Source: G965200765 sp965203865 (GTDB taxonomy: Bacteria > Pseudomonadota > Gammaproteobacteria > Arenicellales > JAJDZL01). Taken from it: a DNA stretch of 64,000 nucleotides. The DNA lies in assembly GCA_965203865.1 (NCBI GenBank), contig OZ241916.1:2046001-2110000 (forward strand). The letters are read 5' to 3'. A program made the translations under genes and the position numbers. This document shows positions 35,799-44,330 of the stretch, piece by piece (within the stretch, counting starts at the first letter, position 1; each line of letters starts with the position of its first letter). The notes below the pieces were generated by a model. That model made no database searches. It had not been told where the DNA came from and was given only the letters and a program-made list of their open reading frames with translations.

Positions 35799-36467
35799 TC
35801 AGTTTCCGGTTTTTTCGAGAAGTTTCTTTTCCGCCCGACGTGCCCACAAGCTAAAAGGAAATATCAATAAAAAATACAAAACAGCAATTGCACTCAGAAA
35901 TTCAAAGTAGCTCAGGGTCTTGGCGCCAAGCACGCTTGCCCGATACGCCATCTCGCCAACCGATATGGCGGATAGCAAGCTTGTTGCCTTCAGCAGTTCA
36001 GTCAAAAAGTTTATGGATGCCGGCATCATGCGCCGAATGGCGGGAGGAATAATTATTCGGCTCCATATATTCAATCTTGGTATTGCCAGCGCATATGCTG
36101 CATCCACTTGCCCTCGAGGCACGGCAAGAACCCCGGCCCGAAAAATCTCGGCCAAGTAGGCACCACTGAACAGAGACAAAGCAATAATTCCACAAACCTC
36201 GCTGGTAATTCGTACAGACAGCAGTAAAGGCAAGCATGAATAAACCCAAAATATGAGTACCACTTCCGGAATCGTTCGAAAAAAATCGATAAACCCTGAG
36301 GAAACTCTGTAGGCCAGCCCTTGCCGACTAAGTTTTCCCAGGCATGCGAACAATCCAAGCACAATGCCAATAAGCAGGGAGACTGCCGAAATCCAGACCG
36401 TTACCCAAAATGCTTCCAGCAACTCCGGTCCATATCGAATTATTTGATCGAACTCGAAACGCATCAT
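35799..36467 (-). CDS. Polar amino acid-type ABC transporter permease 2
   Basis: 222 residues, HisM/GlnP family (His/Glu/Gln/Arg/opine type). Five or so hydrophobic segments, an N-terminal ELLEAFWVTVWISAVSLLIGIVLGLF and the cytoplasmic coupling loop GVLAVPRGQVDAAYALAIPRLNIWSRIIIPPAIRRMMP, the typical EAA region. Its start overlaps the stop of permease 1 (ATGA), so the two are translationally coupled and form the heterodimeric channel. Confidence 0.9.
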   Translation of the reverse strand: MMRFEFDQIIRYGPELLEAFWVTVWISAVSLLIGIVLGLFACLGKLSRQGLAYRVSSGFIDFFRTIPEVVLIFWVYSCLPLLLSVRITSEVCGIIALSLFSGAYLAEIFRAGVLAVPRGQVDAAYALAIPRLNIWSRIIIPPAIRRMMPASINFLTELLKATSLLSAISVGEMAYRASVLGAKTLSYFEFLSAIAVLYFLLIFPFSLWARRAEKKLLEKTGN

Positions 36468-37216
36468 CGTTCCCTGCGCTGCAAAATGTACTCAACTCTT
36501 AGCGTAGCCTTGCTCATCGCGTATCCGACAACGAAATAAACGATTGCAATGGCGCTAAAGAGCTCAATCGGCTTGAATGTTACATTGCTGATTCGGTTCG
36601 TAACCGTCATCAATTCGCTTATGTGGAGAATCGACAGAATCGCTGTACCCTTGAAAAAACTGATTGTCAAATTTACAAGTGGTGGAATCATCGTACGAAC
36701 CGCCGGGGGCAGAATGATTCTTGTCCATGTGATTCTTGATGGAAGCGCAAGCGAATAGGCTGCCTCCCACTGCCCCTTGGGGACTGATTCAATACCGGCC
36801 CGTACTATTTCAGTAAAGTAGGCGGCGGCCTGCAGCGTTATCGCCAGTACACCACTTTCAACCGCAGTGGTGTTGATACCCGTTATCAGCGGAAGTGCAT
36901 AGTGAATCCAGATTAGCTGAACCAGCAACGGTGTATTGCGCCAAATTTCAACAAACGCAGTAACCAACCATCTGATTGCTGCAACAGGAGACTGGCTCGC
37001 AACTGCAAGAATTGTGCCGAGCAGCAAGCCCATAACGCTCGCCCACAGCGTTAGCCCCAAGGTCATCATGAGGCCTTTGAACAATACCAGTCGGTATTCC
37101 CACACAACCGAAAAATCCAGGGAAAGCAAGAGTTCCCAATTAAGAAAATAGGCAAGAATCCCCAGAAGCGAAATCAATACAAGGGGAAATGAGAATTTTG
37201 CAACTTTTGAATTCAA
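36464..37216 (-). CDS. Polar amino acid-type ABC transporter permease 1
   Basis: 250 residues of the same permease family: FKGLMMTLGLTLWASVMGLLLGTILA, FVEIWRNTPLLVQLIWIHYALP and the coupling loop GIESVPKGQWEAAYSLALPSRITWTRIILPPAVRTMIP. The apparent start is TTG at 37216, with no ATG close by. It is the first gene of the minus-strand transport operon, divergent from the DUF1116 gene across a 226-bp AT-rich promoter region, so transport and downstream catabolic genes may share regulation. Confidence 0.88.
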   Translation of the reverse strand: MNSKVAKFSFPLVLISLLGILAYFLNWELLLSLDFSVVWEYRLVLFKGLMMTLGLTLWASVMGLLLGTILAVASQSPVAAIRWLVTAFVEIWRNTPLLVQLIWIHYALPLITGINTTAVESGVLAITLQAAAYFTEIVRAGIESVPKGQWEAAYSLALPSRITWTRIILPPAVRTMIPPLVNLTISFFKGTAILSILHISELMTVTNRISNVTFKPIELFSAIAIVYFVVGYAMSKATLRVEYILQRRER

Positions 37217-37442
37217 TGCCTGGCATCCGATAGCTTAGTTTCGCAGTCGGACAAAGTCGCCAACTGTGAAACAATTAGTGTGCTATTTTACACGGCTATG
37301 AATTTTTTCAAGTGCAATCCAATTCTGCAGCAATTGAATTCAGCCAAATTAAGTTAAAATTCATAGGCGGGAAATATTGTTGAAAGTTTCCATAATCGCA
37401 CGCTCTACCATTGTTAATGTATGTGAATGAACCTGATTGAAA

Positions 37443-38633
37443 ATGTCGTCCAATAAAATTTTGGAATATGAGTCCGATGCACTACAAGCACTGGTAACTG
37501 TGCGACCGGTATGGCGTACCCAAAGGCTGGCTAGCGAAGCCCTCAGTCTCAAACCGGGAGTTTTTCTCCATGCAGGTCCGCCTTACCAATCACAAGAAAT
37601 AATTCCCAAGCCTGTATTCAACTCAATTTGCGCAGCCGCTTTGTATGAAGGCATCGCTGAAAGTCCTGCAGAAGTCGAAAACCTGTTGAAAAATCAGGAA
37701 ATTCTGCTCAGTCCGGCTCAAGACAGCAGAGTTGTAGTACCGCTTGCAGGGGTTGTGTCTTCATCCATGCGGCTACACGAAATTTTGGACCCACTACTTG
37801 ATACATCCCGAGTTTTCGCACCAATTAACGGCGGTAGCGGCCCCGCAATGCGGCTCGGGATGTTTAATGAAGATGTAGTGGCACACTTGCACTGGATCAA
37901 CGGAGAATTCTGTGAAGTGCTGGACAAGTGTCTTACCCATGAAATCAACTTGCTTCCGATTGCCATTCATGCTCTGGCAAACGGCGACGATTGTCACGAT
38001 CATACTCCTGCAGCAACTTCGCGAATCCTTCAACTTCTTGCAGGTGACATTAGCCAATACAAGAAATCATACGAATTTCTTCAAAATAGCCCCGGCTTCT
38101 TTTTGAATTTGTGGATGGCAGCCTGCAAGTTGATGTGCTTGATTGCTTCAGGATATTACAAAAGCAGTCTTGTTGCTTCAGCAGGCGCTAATGGAATAGA
38201 AATGGGAATTCAGGTTTCTCACATGCCCGACCTGTGGTTTACCGCACCTGCGGCACCGCCGCAGGGAAATTTGGGTGCGTTCCCTCAAAATCGTGCACTG
38301 GGAGCAATCGGCGACAATGCAATAGTGGATGCATGTGGATTTGGCGCAATGGCAATTGAACACTCAGCACACCAAAAAGAATTGCTTGAACAGTACTTGC
38401 CACCCAACTGGATTGGGACTGCAAGCAAAATTCTTTCAACCCAGCACCCGGAATTTCGAAGTATCAACTTTAGAACCGGACTCTTGGCAAGGAATGTTGT
38501 GGAAACAAACAAGTCGCCAATTGTAAGCCTGGGCATACTGGACAAAGAAGGTGTTGAAGGCAGGCTAGGCGGTGGAATTTATGAAATTCCTTTTCAACTT
38601 TTTCAAGAGGTGACCCAAAATATACCGGCATGA
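37443..38633 (+). CDS. DUF1116 protein (AllG/YlbE-like)
   Basis: 396 residues from the ATG at 37443. Matches to DUF1116: FLHAGPPY near 39-46, VVPLAGVVSSSMRLHEIL, APINGGSGPAMRLGMFNEDVVAHLHWI, LANGDDCHDHTPAATSRIL, GFFLNLWMAACKLMCLIASG, and IQVSHMPDLWFTAPAAPPQG followed by GDNAIVDACGFGAMAIEHSAH. In E. coli YlbE (AllG) lies with FdrA (AllF) and YlbF (AllH) and has been implicated in oxamate carbamoyltransferase activity of allantoin breakdown. Neither FdrA nor AllH homologues nor a carbamate kinase are in the window, so this one works with other partners. It overlaps the amidase start (ATGA), forming an operon with the amidase and the DoeB-like deacylase. Confidence 0.78.
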   Translation: MSSNKILEYESDALQALVTVRPVWRTQRLASEALSLKPGVFLHAGPPYQSQEIIPKPVFNSICAAALYEGIAESPAEVENLLKNQEILLSPAQDSRVVVPLAGVVSSSMRLHEILDPLLDTSRVFAPINGGSGPAMRLGMFNEDVVAHLHWINGEFCEVLDKCLTHEINLLPIAIHALANGDDCHDHTPAATSRILQLLAGDISQYKKSYEFLQNSPGFFLNLWMAACKLMCLIASGYYKSSLVASAGANGIEMGIQVSHMPDLWFTAPAAPPQGNLGAFPQNRALGAIGDNAIVDACGFGAMAIEHSAHQKELLEQYLPPNWIGTASKILSTQHPEFRSINFRTGLLARNVVETNKSPIVSLGILDKEGVEGRLGGGIYEIPFQLFQEVTQNIPA

Positions 38634-39030
38634 ACAACGCAAAAGCACTCAATCTCAAACCGCTAAATGAACTGGTTGAAATGATTTCCCGGGATGAAAT
38701 CAAGTCTAGTGAATTGCTGGAAGATTGCCTCCGGGCGATTGAAAACAGGGAACCCGAAGTGCAGGCGTTTGAATATTTGGACTTTGATGCCGCGAGAAAA
38801 CAGGCAAGACAGCTTGACAATACTTTTCTACGCAGCGAGTTGTTCGGGATTCCAGTTGGTATCAAGGACATCATCAGTACTCGCGACATGCAAACAACTA
38901 TGGGTAGTCCAATCTATTCGAATTTCGTACCTCAGCGCGATGCGGCGATTGCTTCTCAGCTTCGCGGTCTTGGGGCGGTTATTCCCGGCAAAACGGTGAC
39001 CACCGAGTTCGCATATTTTTATCCGGGCAA

Positions 39031-39038
39031 AACCAAAA
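39031..39038. repeat. Target-site duplication, left copy (AACCAAAA)
   Basis: Eight bases of the amidase gene immediately left of the element, identical to those at the right end. Confidence 0.95.
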
Positions 39039-40019
39039 CATGCATCTAAACTGATTTAAGGCAATCTCGAATTGGCACATGATCGACAGCGGCTTGCAGC
39101 AATCGGTCCGGCAATTGAGGTTCCCAGAATCGCCGATTGAAGCGAAACACGAATTCGTCAATGTATTCCTGAAGGTATCGATGCGATACCCCGTGGAAGG
39201 TTCCCGCCAGAAAACTCTTGAAGTTGCTGATGACGATATGAACCTTCGGAAGCCATTCATCCACTTTCTCCGGCGGGGTGGCCTTGGCTTCGTGGCGATG
39301 CGATTCGCCCAGAACTCGCAAGGCATTCAATGCGTCGGTGCGAATTTCTGAATTCGGTGAAATCCGCTTGGCAAATTCCCGCACCTGTTCCGAATTCACC
39401 TGCTCCACCAGACGAGCCGCCATGAAGCCCATGCCTTTTTCTTGCTGCTCAACGGCGAAAATCACCGGCTTTTTGCCCTCGCTCCCGCGACCTCTCTTGC
39501 CCGGCTTGCGTCCCCCAACGAAAGCATCGTCCAACTCCACAAGCCCTTCAAGCCAGTAACTTCGGTCGCGATCCCCCATGGACTGGCGCAAAATCCTCAG
39601 CATTCGATAGGCCGTCGGCCAAGACACTCCAATCGTCTTGGAAAGCCGCTGTGCCGAAATCCCGCCCTTGTCCGTGGCCATCAAGTAAATCGCCGCAAAC
39701 CATTTGGGCAGCGGCAGACGCGTATGCTCGAATACCGTACCTGCCGTGGGCGAAACTTGACGACCGCAATTCGTGCACTCGTGCAAATATCGATGCTTTA
39801 GCTGGTAGGACTTGTCGTGACCGCACTTCGGGCAGATGAATCCGTCTTTCCAGCGCCGCCAGCTCAACTCTTCCAGGCAGGCCTCCTGAGTCGAATACTT
39901 TTGGCTCCAGTCGAAAAAATTGGTAGGGTTCTGTTGCATTTGGAAGTTCCTCTCTTGCAGGTTCAATCAGATCGTTACATGCTATTATATGACAATCCTT
40001 AATTTAATTGAGAGGCATG
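39039..40019. mobile_element. IS1595-family insertion sequence (981 bp)
   Basis: It is bounded by imperfect 24-bp terminal inverted repeats beginning CATGC (39039-39062 and 39996-40019; 18 of 24 positions match) and flanked by the exact 8-bp target duplication AACCAAAA. It carries one transposase gene on the minus strand. 8-bp duplications are usual for IS1595 elements. Inserted in the amidase gene. Confidence 0.92.
39046..39939 (-). CDS. IS1595-family transposase
   Basis: 297 residues from the ATG at 39939 (AGAGGAA upstream; a TTG nine codons earlier is weaker). An N-terminal zinc ribbon (ICPKCGHDKSYQL ... HECTNCGRQVSPTAGTVFEHT) precedes the DDE-type ISXO2-like domain with LVELDDAFVGGRKPGKRG and a final segment HGVSHRYLQEYIDEFVFRFNRRF. 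All parts are present with no frameshift, so it is likely active. Its stop lies only 7 bp inside the element end. A diverged remnant of a similar transposase occurs near 45900. Confidence 0.93.
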   Translation of the reverse strand: MQQNPTNFFDWSQKYSTQEACLEELSWRRWKDGFICPKCGHDKSYQLKHRYLHECTNCGRQVSPTAGTVFEHTRLPLPKWFAAIYLMATDKGGISAQRLSKTIGVSWPTAYRMLRILRQSMGDRDRSYWLEGLVELDDAFVGGRKPGKRGRGSEGKKPVIFAVEQQEKGMGFMAARLVEQVNSEQVREFAKRISPNSEIRTDALNALRVLGESHRHEAKATPPEKVDEWLPKVHIVISNFKSFLAGTFHGVSHRYLQEYIDEFVFRFNRRFWEPQLPDRLLQAAVDHVPIRDCLKSV

Positions 40020-40027
40020 AACCAAAA
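40020..40027. repeat. Target-site duplication, right copy (AACCAAAA)
   Basis: Eight bases immediately right of the element, identical to 39031-39038. No decay, which supports a recent insertion. Confidence 0.95.
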
Positions 40028-40895
40028 ATCCCCATAATCTGAAGCATACCCCTGGTGGTTCATCCATGGGTTCAGCCGCCGCTGTCGCGGACTGCATGCT
40101 GCCCTACGCAATCGGCACTCAAACCGCCGGATCGGTAATTCGTCCCGCTGCATATTGCGGTGTAGTCGGATACAAGGCGAGTCATGGAGAATTCAGTTTG
40201 GAGGGGATTACAGGACTATCGCAAAGTCTTGATTCACTGGGATTCTTTGTACGGGAACTGCAAGATATTGTCAGGATACGTGCGAGTTTATTTCGTTCGC
40301 ATGGAAAGATTGAACCTGCAAGAAAACCATTGACGGTCGGTCTGGCACGAACCCCGCACTGGCATCAACTTGATAAAGCACAAAAACACAGCATTGAATC
40401 AGCCGCTGAACAATTTTCCAGAAACGGTGCAATAGTAGAAGAAATTGAAATCGGCCCAAGTGATGGCGCTTTAACTGAGGCTCATATCACAGTCATGGCG
40501 TTTGAGGCTAGCCGGTCATTACAGCAAGAATATCGCGAATCGCCTGACATGCTTAGTGAACAACTCATAAATTTGATTGAGGACGGCCTGAACTGTACGC
40601 ACTGCTCCTATATCGTCGCATTGGATCTTGCCACTAAATGGCAGTTTCGATTAAGTGAAATTTTTAACCAGATCGATGTACTCTTGGCGCCTAGTGCTCT
40701 TGGCGCCGCACCTAAAGGGCATGATAAAACAGGTGACCCTATAATGAGCCGAATGTGGACGCTACTGAAAGTTCCTTCCATTACTATTCCCTATGGAACT
40801 GATGAAAATCAACTACCAATCGGAATTCAGATTGTCGGTCCTCATAGAAAAGACGACTGGCTTGTTCATCACGCGATAGAGTTGTCGAAGCTATT

Positions 40896-41927
40896 ATGAA
40901 CCCGGCATTCCGCTCAATTGACCTTGGTCAAACCAGAATTACGACATCGCTGGATTTTGATTCAAAAGGAAGTCGCACTGGCGACTTCAGACTGAAGTAT
41001 TCGGACAACAACGTTGCTCTCGGATACATTCCCATACCAGCAGCGGTTGTTGTCGGTGAACCCGGCCCGACTGTTTTGCTCATTGGAGGGGTTCATGGAG
41101 ACGAGTTTGAAGGCCCGATTGCGCTACTAAAGTTTCTGAATAGCGTCAATGCGAATGATGTGCATGGCAGAATCATCGTATTGCCAACATTAAATTCCCC
41201 TGCTGTGCATAGTTCCTCTCGCGTTTCTCCGATGGACAATGGAAATTTGAACCGTGCTTTTCCCGGAAGCAAAAATGGCGGGCCAACAGAAATGATTGCA
41301 CATCTTGTAGAAGAGGCGATCATGCCTGCCTGCGATACTGTAGTTGACCTGCATTCCGGCGGCAAGGCGGCTTGGTTTTCACCTTGCGCAATGGCTATGC
41401 AAACGGAAGACGTAAATTTATCCAAAGCGAATTTGAAGCTTGCTGAGGCTTTCGGGGCAGACTTGATTTGGCTAATGGGTGAATTGAACGATGACCGTAG
41501 CGTCAACTCTGCCGCCAATCGAAAAAAAATTCCCATGATCGCAGCAGAGTTAGGCAGCGGGGGGCAAGTCACCCCCGAAACCCTTGCCATTGGTGAACAA
41601 GGAGTATTGAATATACTAAATCATCTGGGAGTCCTTGAAAGTTCAAGCGAGCCACGCGAATTTCAGCCCAAATATCTCAGGATTGAAAGCACAGACCAGC
41701 ACATCTATTCGCCGCATCGCGGGCTATTCGAACCCTTGTTTCAACCTGGCAGAAAAATATTGTCAGGAGATGATATCGGGAGAATTCACCGTCTGGATGA
41801 AATTGAAAAAGCACCAAGTATTGTCACGAGCTTGGTAGAAGGGGTTGCACTCGCACGTTGTCACAGAGGATTGGTTGAGCGAGGCGAACTTCTCGCACTC
41901 ATCGGAAAACTGGTTGATCGTCCCTGA
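40896..41927 (+). CDS. AstE/AspA-type zinc deacylase, DoeB-like
   Basis: 343 residues of the succinylglutamate desuccinylase/aspartoacylase family (M14-like carboxypeptidase fold). Zinc ligands H67 and E70 in GGVHGDEFEGPIAL and H153 in VVDLHSGGKAAW; substrate region SPMDNGNLNRAFPG with R120. The HGDE(F/Y)EGPIAL and GN(L/M)NR.FPG segments are closer to DoeB/EutE, the N-acetyl-diaminobutyrate deacetylase of ectoine breakdown, than to AstE. The ATG overlaps the amidase stop (ATGA), so it is in the DUF1116-amidase operon and may now suffer polarity from the insertion. It would release a free amine from an N-acylated intermediate. Confidence 0.87.
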   Translation: MNPAFRSIDLGQTRITTSLDFDSKGSRTGDFRLKYSDNNVALGYIPIPAAVVVGEPGPTVLLIGGVHGDEFEGPIALLKFLNSVNANDVHGRIIVLPTLNSPAVHSSSRVSPMDNGNLNRAFPGSKNGGPTEMIAHLVEEAIMPACDTVVDLHSGGKAAWFSPCAMAMQTEDVNLSKANLKLAEAFGADLIWLMGELNDDRSVNSAANRKKIPMIAAELGSGGQVTPETLAIGEQGVLNILNHLGVLESSSEPREFQPKYLRIESTDQHIYSPHRGLFEPLFQPGRKILSGDDIGRIHRLDEIEKAPSIVTSLVEGVALARCHRGLVERGELLALIGKLVDRP

Positions 41928-41970
41928 AGTTATTCCGCCCCAAAAATCAATGGGGTCAAAGTAGCCGTTT

Positions 41971-42585
41971 TTATGGTGTCAGCCAAGTCTCGGACAAGGC
42001 CAAAAAAGCCGTGCTCATTTTTCGTCCGAGAAAATCTCGAGAAACGACCGAGCCAGGCAGCATTACACCGTTAATAGAAATATAAGCATTTTGTGCTTCC
42101 AGGAAGACACTGTACATTTCATGCTCCCCGGTTGCAGAAATTTCTTTTGCAACCTCCGCTGCGAAAGGCTCGCCAATATCCTGCCACATCATTACAACTT
42201 CCAGATCCTTTGATATCACAGATTCGCTGTGATATTGTTTTTTATCCCCCCTTGAGGTGGCCAAATCTATTTCCAGACGACTCATTGAGTCCAGCCCTTT
42301 GCGTCCTTTAAATGAGGGAAATTTTGACAAGAAATCGCTGATCAAGTAATCGGTCAACTCATGATTGTCCGTTATGCAAAAATTATTAGCCTCAGGAAAC
42401 CCAACGGAAGTATCCGGCTCCTCTAAAACGATCATTGTACACCCGCTTCCGTGCGGGGAAAGAACTACGCGAAAGAATATTCCCAAAGCCGACCAGTCGC
42501 CGTCTGGAGATTCCTTCAAGTAAATTCCGGGGTTTTCTCCCGACCATTCAACTTTTGCGGGATTGACAGGATTTCTTGGATCCAT
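41971..42585 (-). CDS. Hypothetical protein, 204 aa
   Basis: A single open frame with good codon structure, convergent with the deacylase gene (stops 44 bp apart). No signal peptide or membrane segments. Visible features include ESPDGDWSALGIFFRVVLSPHGSG and SDFLSKFPSFKGRKGLDSM; a run of alternating hydrophobic residues suggests a mixed alpha/beta globular protein, perhaps a small ligand-binding or heme/PAS-like fold. I recognise no family. It could belong with the catabolic locus on grounds of proximity only. Confidence 0.6.
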   Translation of the reverse strand: MDPRNPVNPAKVEWSGENPGIYLKESPDGDWSALGIFFRVVLSPHGSGCTMIVLEEPDTSVGFPEANNFCITDNHELTDYLISDFLSKFPSFKGRKGLDSMSRLEIDLATSRGDKKQYHSESVISKDLEVVMMWQDIGEPFAAEVAKEISATGEHEMYSVFLEAQNAYISINGVMLPGSVVSRDFLGRKMSTAFLALSETWLTP

Positions 42586-43125
42586 ACACTTTGCTCCGAT
42601 CTGAAAAATATAGAGAATTATATAGATATTTATTTTAGGAGATTATATACAATCTACACCATTTCCCGACTTGTAGAAAATACTTGATTGTTTCCAACGG
42701 GAAACACTCAAATAGTATTGTACTGATTTAGTTTCGTAGTTTCCAAGTTGCTGATTTTAATCGTCTGAAATTTTTTCTACCTCATGCCCCATGAAATGCT
42801 CATTGAAGCCATCAGAATCTGGTACAACCTGTTGCTTTCATTGGAAATAAGTTTTGGAGAATTCGCCAAATTGACAATATGGGCAACCTCGGACAGAGCC
42901 CCAAAATTGCCGTCCAAGTGGTAAATCGATCACTTCGCATCGCCTAAGCGACCATTATGACGCTTTCAATGCCTGAACTTGGTCTGAACTGCATTTCATG
43001 TTGTCGGTGTGCTATGACAAATTATGGTTGTTTTAAGGAATATAAATTTCTTTTGGATGCCACGAAAAACATGATAAATAGCACCATTTCAGGTACTTAA
43101 TTTTCGGATACTTTAGATCAAATTG
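42586..43125. other. Intergenic region of ~540 bp
   Basis: AT-rich. I see no gene. A small hairpin GTTTCC-AACG-GGAAAC lies near 42689-42704. The left end carries the promoter of the 204-residue hypothetical. Confidence 0.5.
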
Positions 43126-43434
43126 CTATTCATTCCCAATTAGACCTTTTTCTTTCAAAATAAGTTCATACCCTTGTTGAGATAAACTGCAATCAATGAG
43201 AGCTTTGAAATCGGATAGAGTAAGTTTGCACTGCCTTGCCATATAGCTAGCTAAACCACTATCAATGTCTTGCTTCTTTTTTCCATGGGACATTTTCGTA
43301 CGAATACCAGAATCATCGCCAGACAAAGAAAAATAACGAAAATAGATATGATGGCTGCCGGGGTCTTGTTGAAATCCCTTTTTAAGGAGAGACGTTTCTA
43401 CTTCTTTTCGATTAAGAGTACGTTTAGGAGTCAT
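43126..43434 (-). CDS. Small hypothetical protein with HicA-like GSHH segment
   Basis: 102 residues. LLKKGFQQDPGSHHIYFRYF resembles the dsRBD-like core of HicA/YcfA toxins, where a conserved GSH is catalytic. The rest (IRTKMSHGKKKQDIDSGLASYMARQCKLTLSDF) is not typical of HicA, and there is no HicB partner next to it. It is the last gene of a three-gene operon and its ATG overlaps the previous stop (ATGA). It could be a nuclease-like toxin or an unrelated small regulator; I do not assign a function. Confidence 0.5.
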   Translation of the reverse strand: MTPKRTLNRKEVETSLLKKGFQQDPGSHHIYFRYFSLSGDDSGIRTKMSHGKKKQDIDSGLASYMARQCKLTLSDFKALIDCSLSQQGYELILKEKGLIGNE

Positions 43435-44330
43435 TCAACTGCTTTGAATCTTTCCAGTAAGCTGTTCTTTAGCTTAACAGCATGCGGGGCCAATTTTTCA
43501 AGGCTCCCTTGGGCATAATCGGTCCACAAAATATTCAAAGTTTCGTTAAGGGCATCTTCAATTTCATATCTGGATTCCCCAGTAACAATAATTTCAAAAT
43601 CACCTTCCAGTGCGTAAAAGTATTCTTCGTACTCGAAATTGACTTCAAACATCAGCGATGGCTCCGCCCTGTAAATTCCGCCGTCAAGTTTTATCTCTGA
43701 GATTTCTATTGGGCTTGTGTCGATTTCCAATACTTGATCAACTTGGCCGATAGATACTATTTCATTATTTTCATTGTAAGAAATAGCCCCATGAATCTGA
43801 ATCACTCCTTGTGGGTTTCCATGTAGCACAGACTCTGCGTTTTCAACACCACTATAAGAGACTTCCAAAATTGATTGATTGAGTTGCCTGAGCCAGAATT
43901 TTTGCTTTTCGGTATCAATGCGAACTAGTTCTCCAGTTGCATAATCTTGAATATAACCAAGTGTTTCAAAACTGGGAATACGTTCAGTGCTTACCGTATC
44001 TGGGTGGGAAATTATTACAACGACTAAACAGTTTTCAGCATAATCTACCTGGGCACCATATATGCTCGGAATATTGGAAACATCACTCTCATCAATTCCA
44101 TAACTCTTCCAAGTGATTTTCGGCTTGCTTGATCGATTTTCCATACCAATTTCTGAATCCAATTTTGTTTCCCAAAAATAAGGTGTATCCACTTGTTGTG
44201 CAGGAATAAATTTTGTATTGGTGATTTCCGAAATTGGACGATTATTGACTAGGTAATACTTGTAAGAACTATCAAGCGCATCAATGCCAATTTGCGACCC
44301 TTTTCGGCTAACTATCTGTTTAAAAGCCAT
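43431..44330 (-). CDS. Hypothetical protein, 299 aa, middle gene of a TIGR04255-type operon
   Basis: An acidic protein without signal peptide or membrane segments. The last third (VNFEYEEYFYALEGDFEIIVTGESRYEIEDALNETLNILW) looks like an alpha/beta domain ending in a helix. It starts 11 bp inside the end of the TIGR04255-like gene and overlaps the small HicA-like gene, so the three are cotranscribed and probably work together. I recognise no family. Confidence 0.65.
   Translation of the reverse strand: MAFKQIVSRKGSQIGIDALDSSYKYYLVNNRPISEITNTKFIPAQQVDTPYFWETKLDSEIGMENRSSKPKITWKSYGIDESDVSNIPSIYGAQVDYAENCLVVVIISHPDTVSTERIPSFETLGYIQDYATGELVRIDTEKQKFWLRQLNQSILEVSYSGVENAESVLHGNPQGVIQIHGAISYNENNEIVSIGQVDQVLEIDTSPIEISEIKLDGGIYRAEPSLMFEVNFEYEEYFYALEGDFEIIVTGESRYEIEDALNETLNILWTDYAQGSLEKLAPHAVKLKNSLLERFKAVE

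Larger units (their letters stand above)
38630..40899 (+). pseudogene. Amidase signature family gene, interrupted by an IS1595-type element
   Basis: Two halves of one amidase: 38630-39038 (catalytic Lys in GIPVGIKDIIST, K79; then TTEFAYFYPGKTK) and 40028-40899 (HTPGGSSMGSAAAVADCMLPYAIGTQTAGSVIRPAA, with the Ser-Gly-rich signature and Ser nucleophile region). Removing the element and one 8-bp target copy gives one uninterrupted frame of 426 residues that reads PGKTKNPHNLKHTPGGSS across the junction, as amidases normally do. So the gene is otherwise undamaged and the insertion recent. As assembled the N-terminal fragment ends shortly into the element. The intact enzyme would hydrolyse an amide to acid plus ammonia or amine. 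It lies between DUF1116 and the deacylase, with 4-bp overlaps to both. Confidence 0.93.

Noticed and set aside
39046..40019. Reading the amidase as two separate short genes
   Set aside because: The 8-bp target duplication and perfect frame restoration show one gene interrupted by an insertion sequence.
27428..41927. Calling the locus a plain ectoine degradation cluster
   Set aside because: EutB, EutC and DoeC are missing and four other families are present; the resemblance supports a related chemistry only.
41938..41956. Possible terminator CCCC-AAAAATCAAT-GGGG after the deacylase gene
   Set aside because: The stem is only 4 bp with a long loop and the U-stretch is distant.
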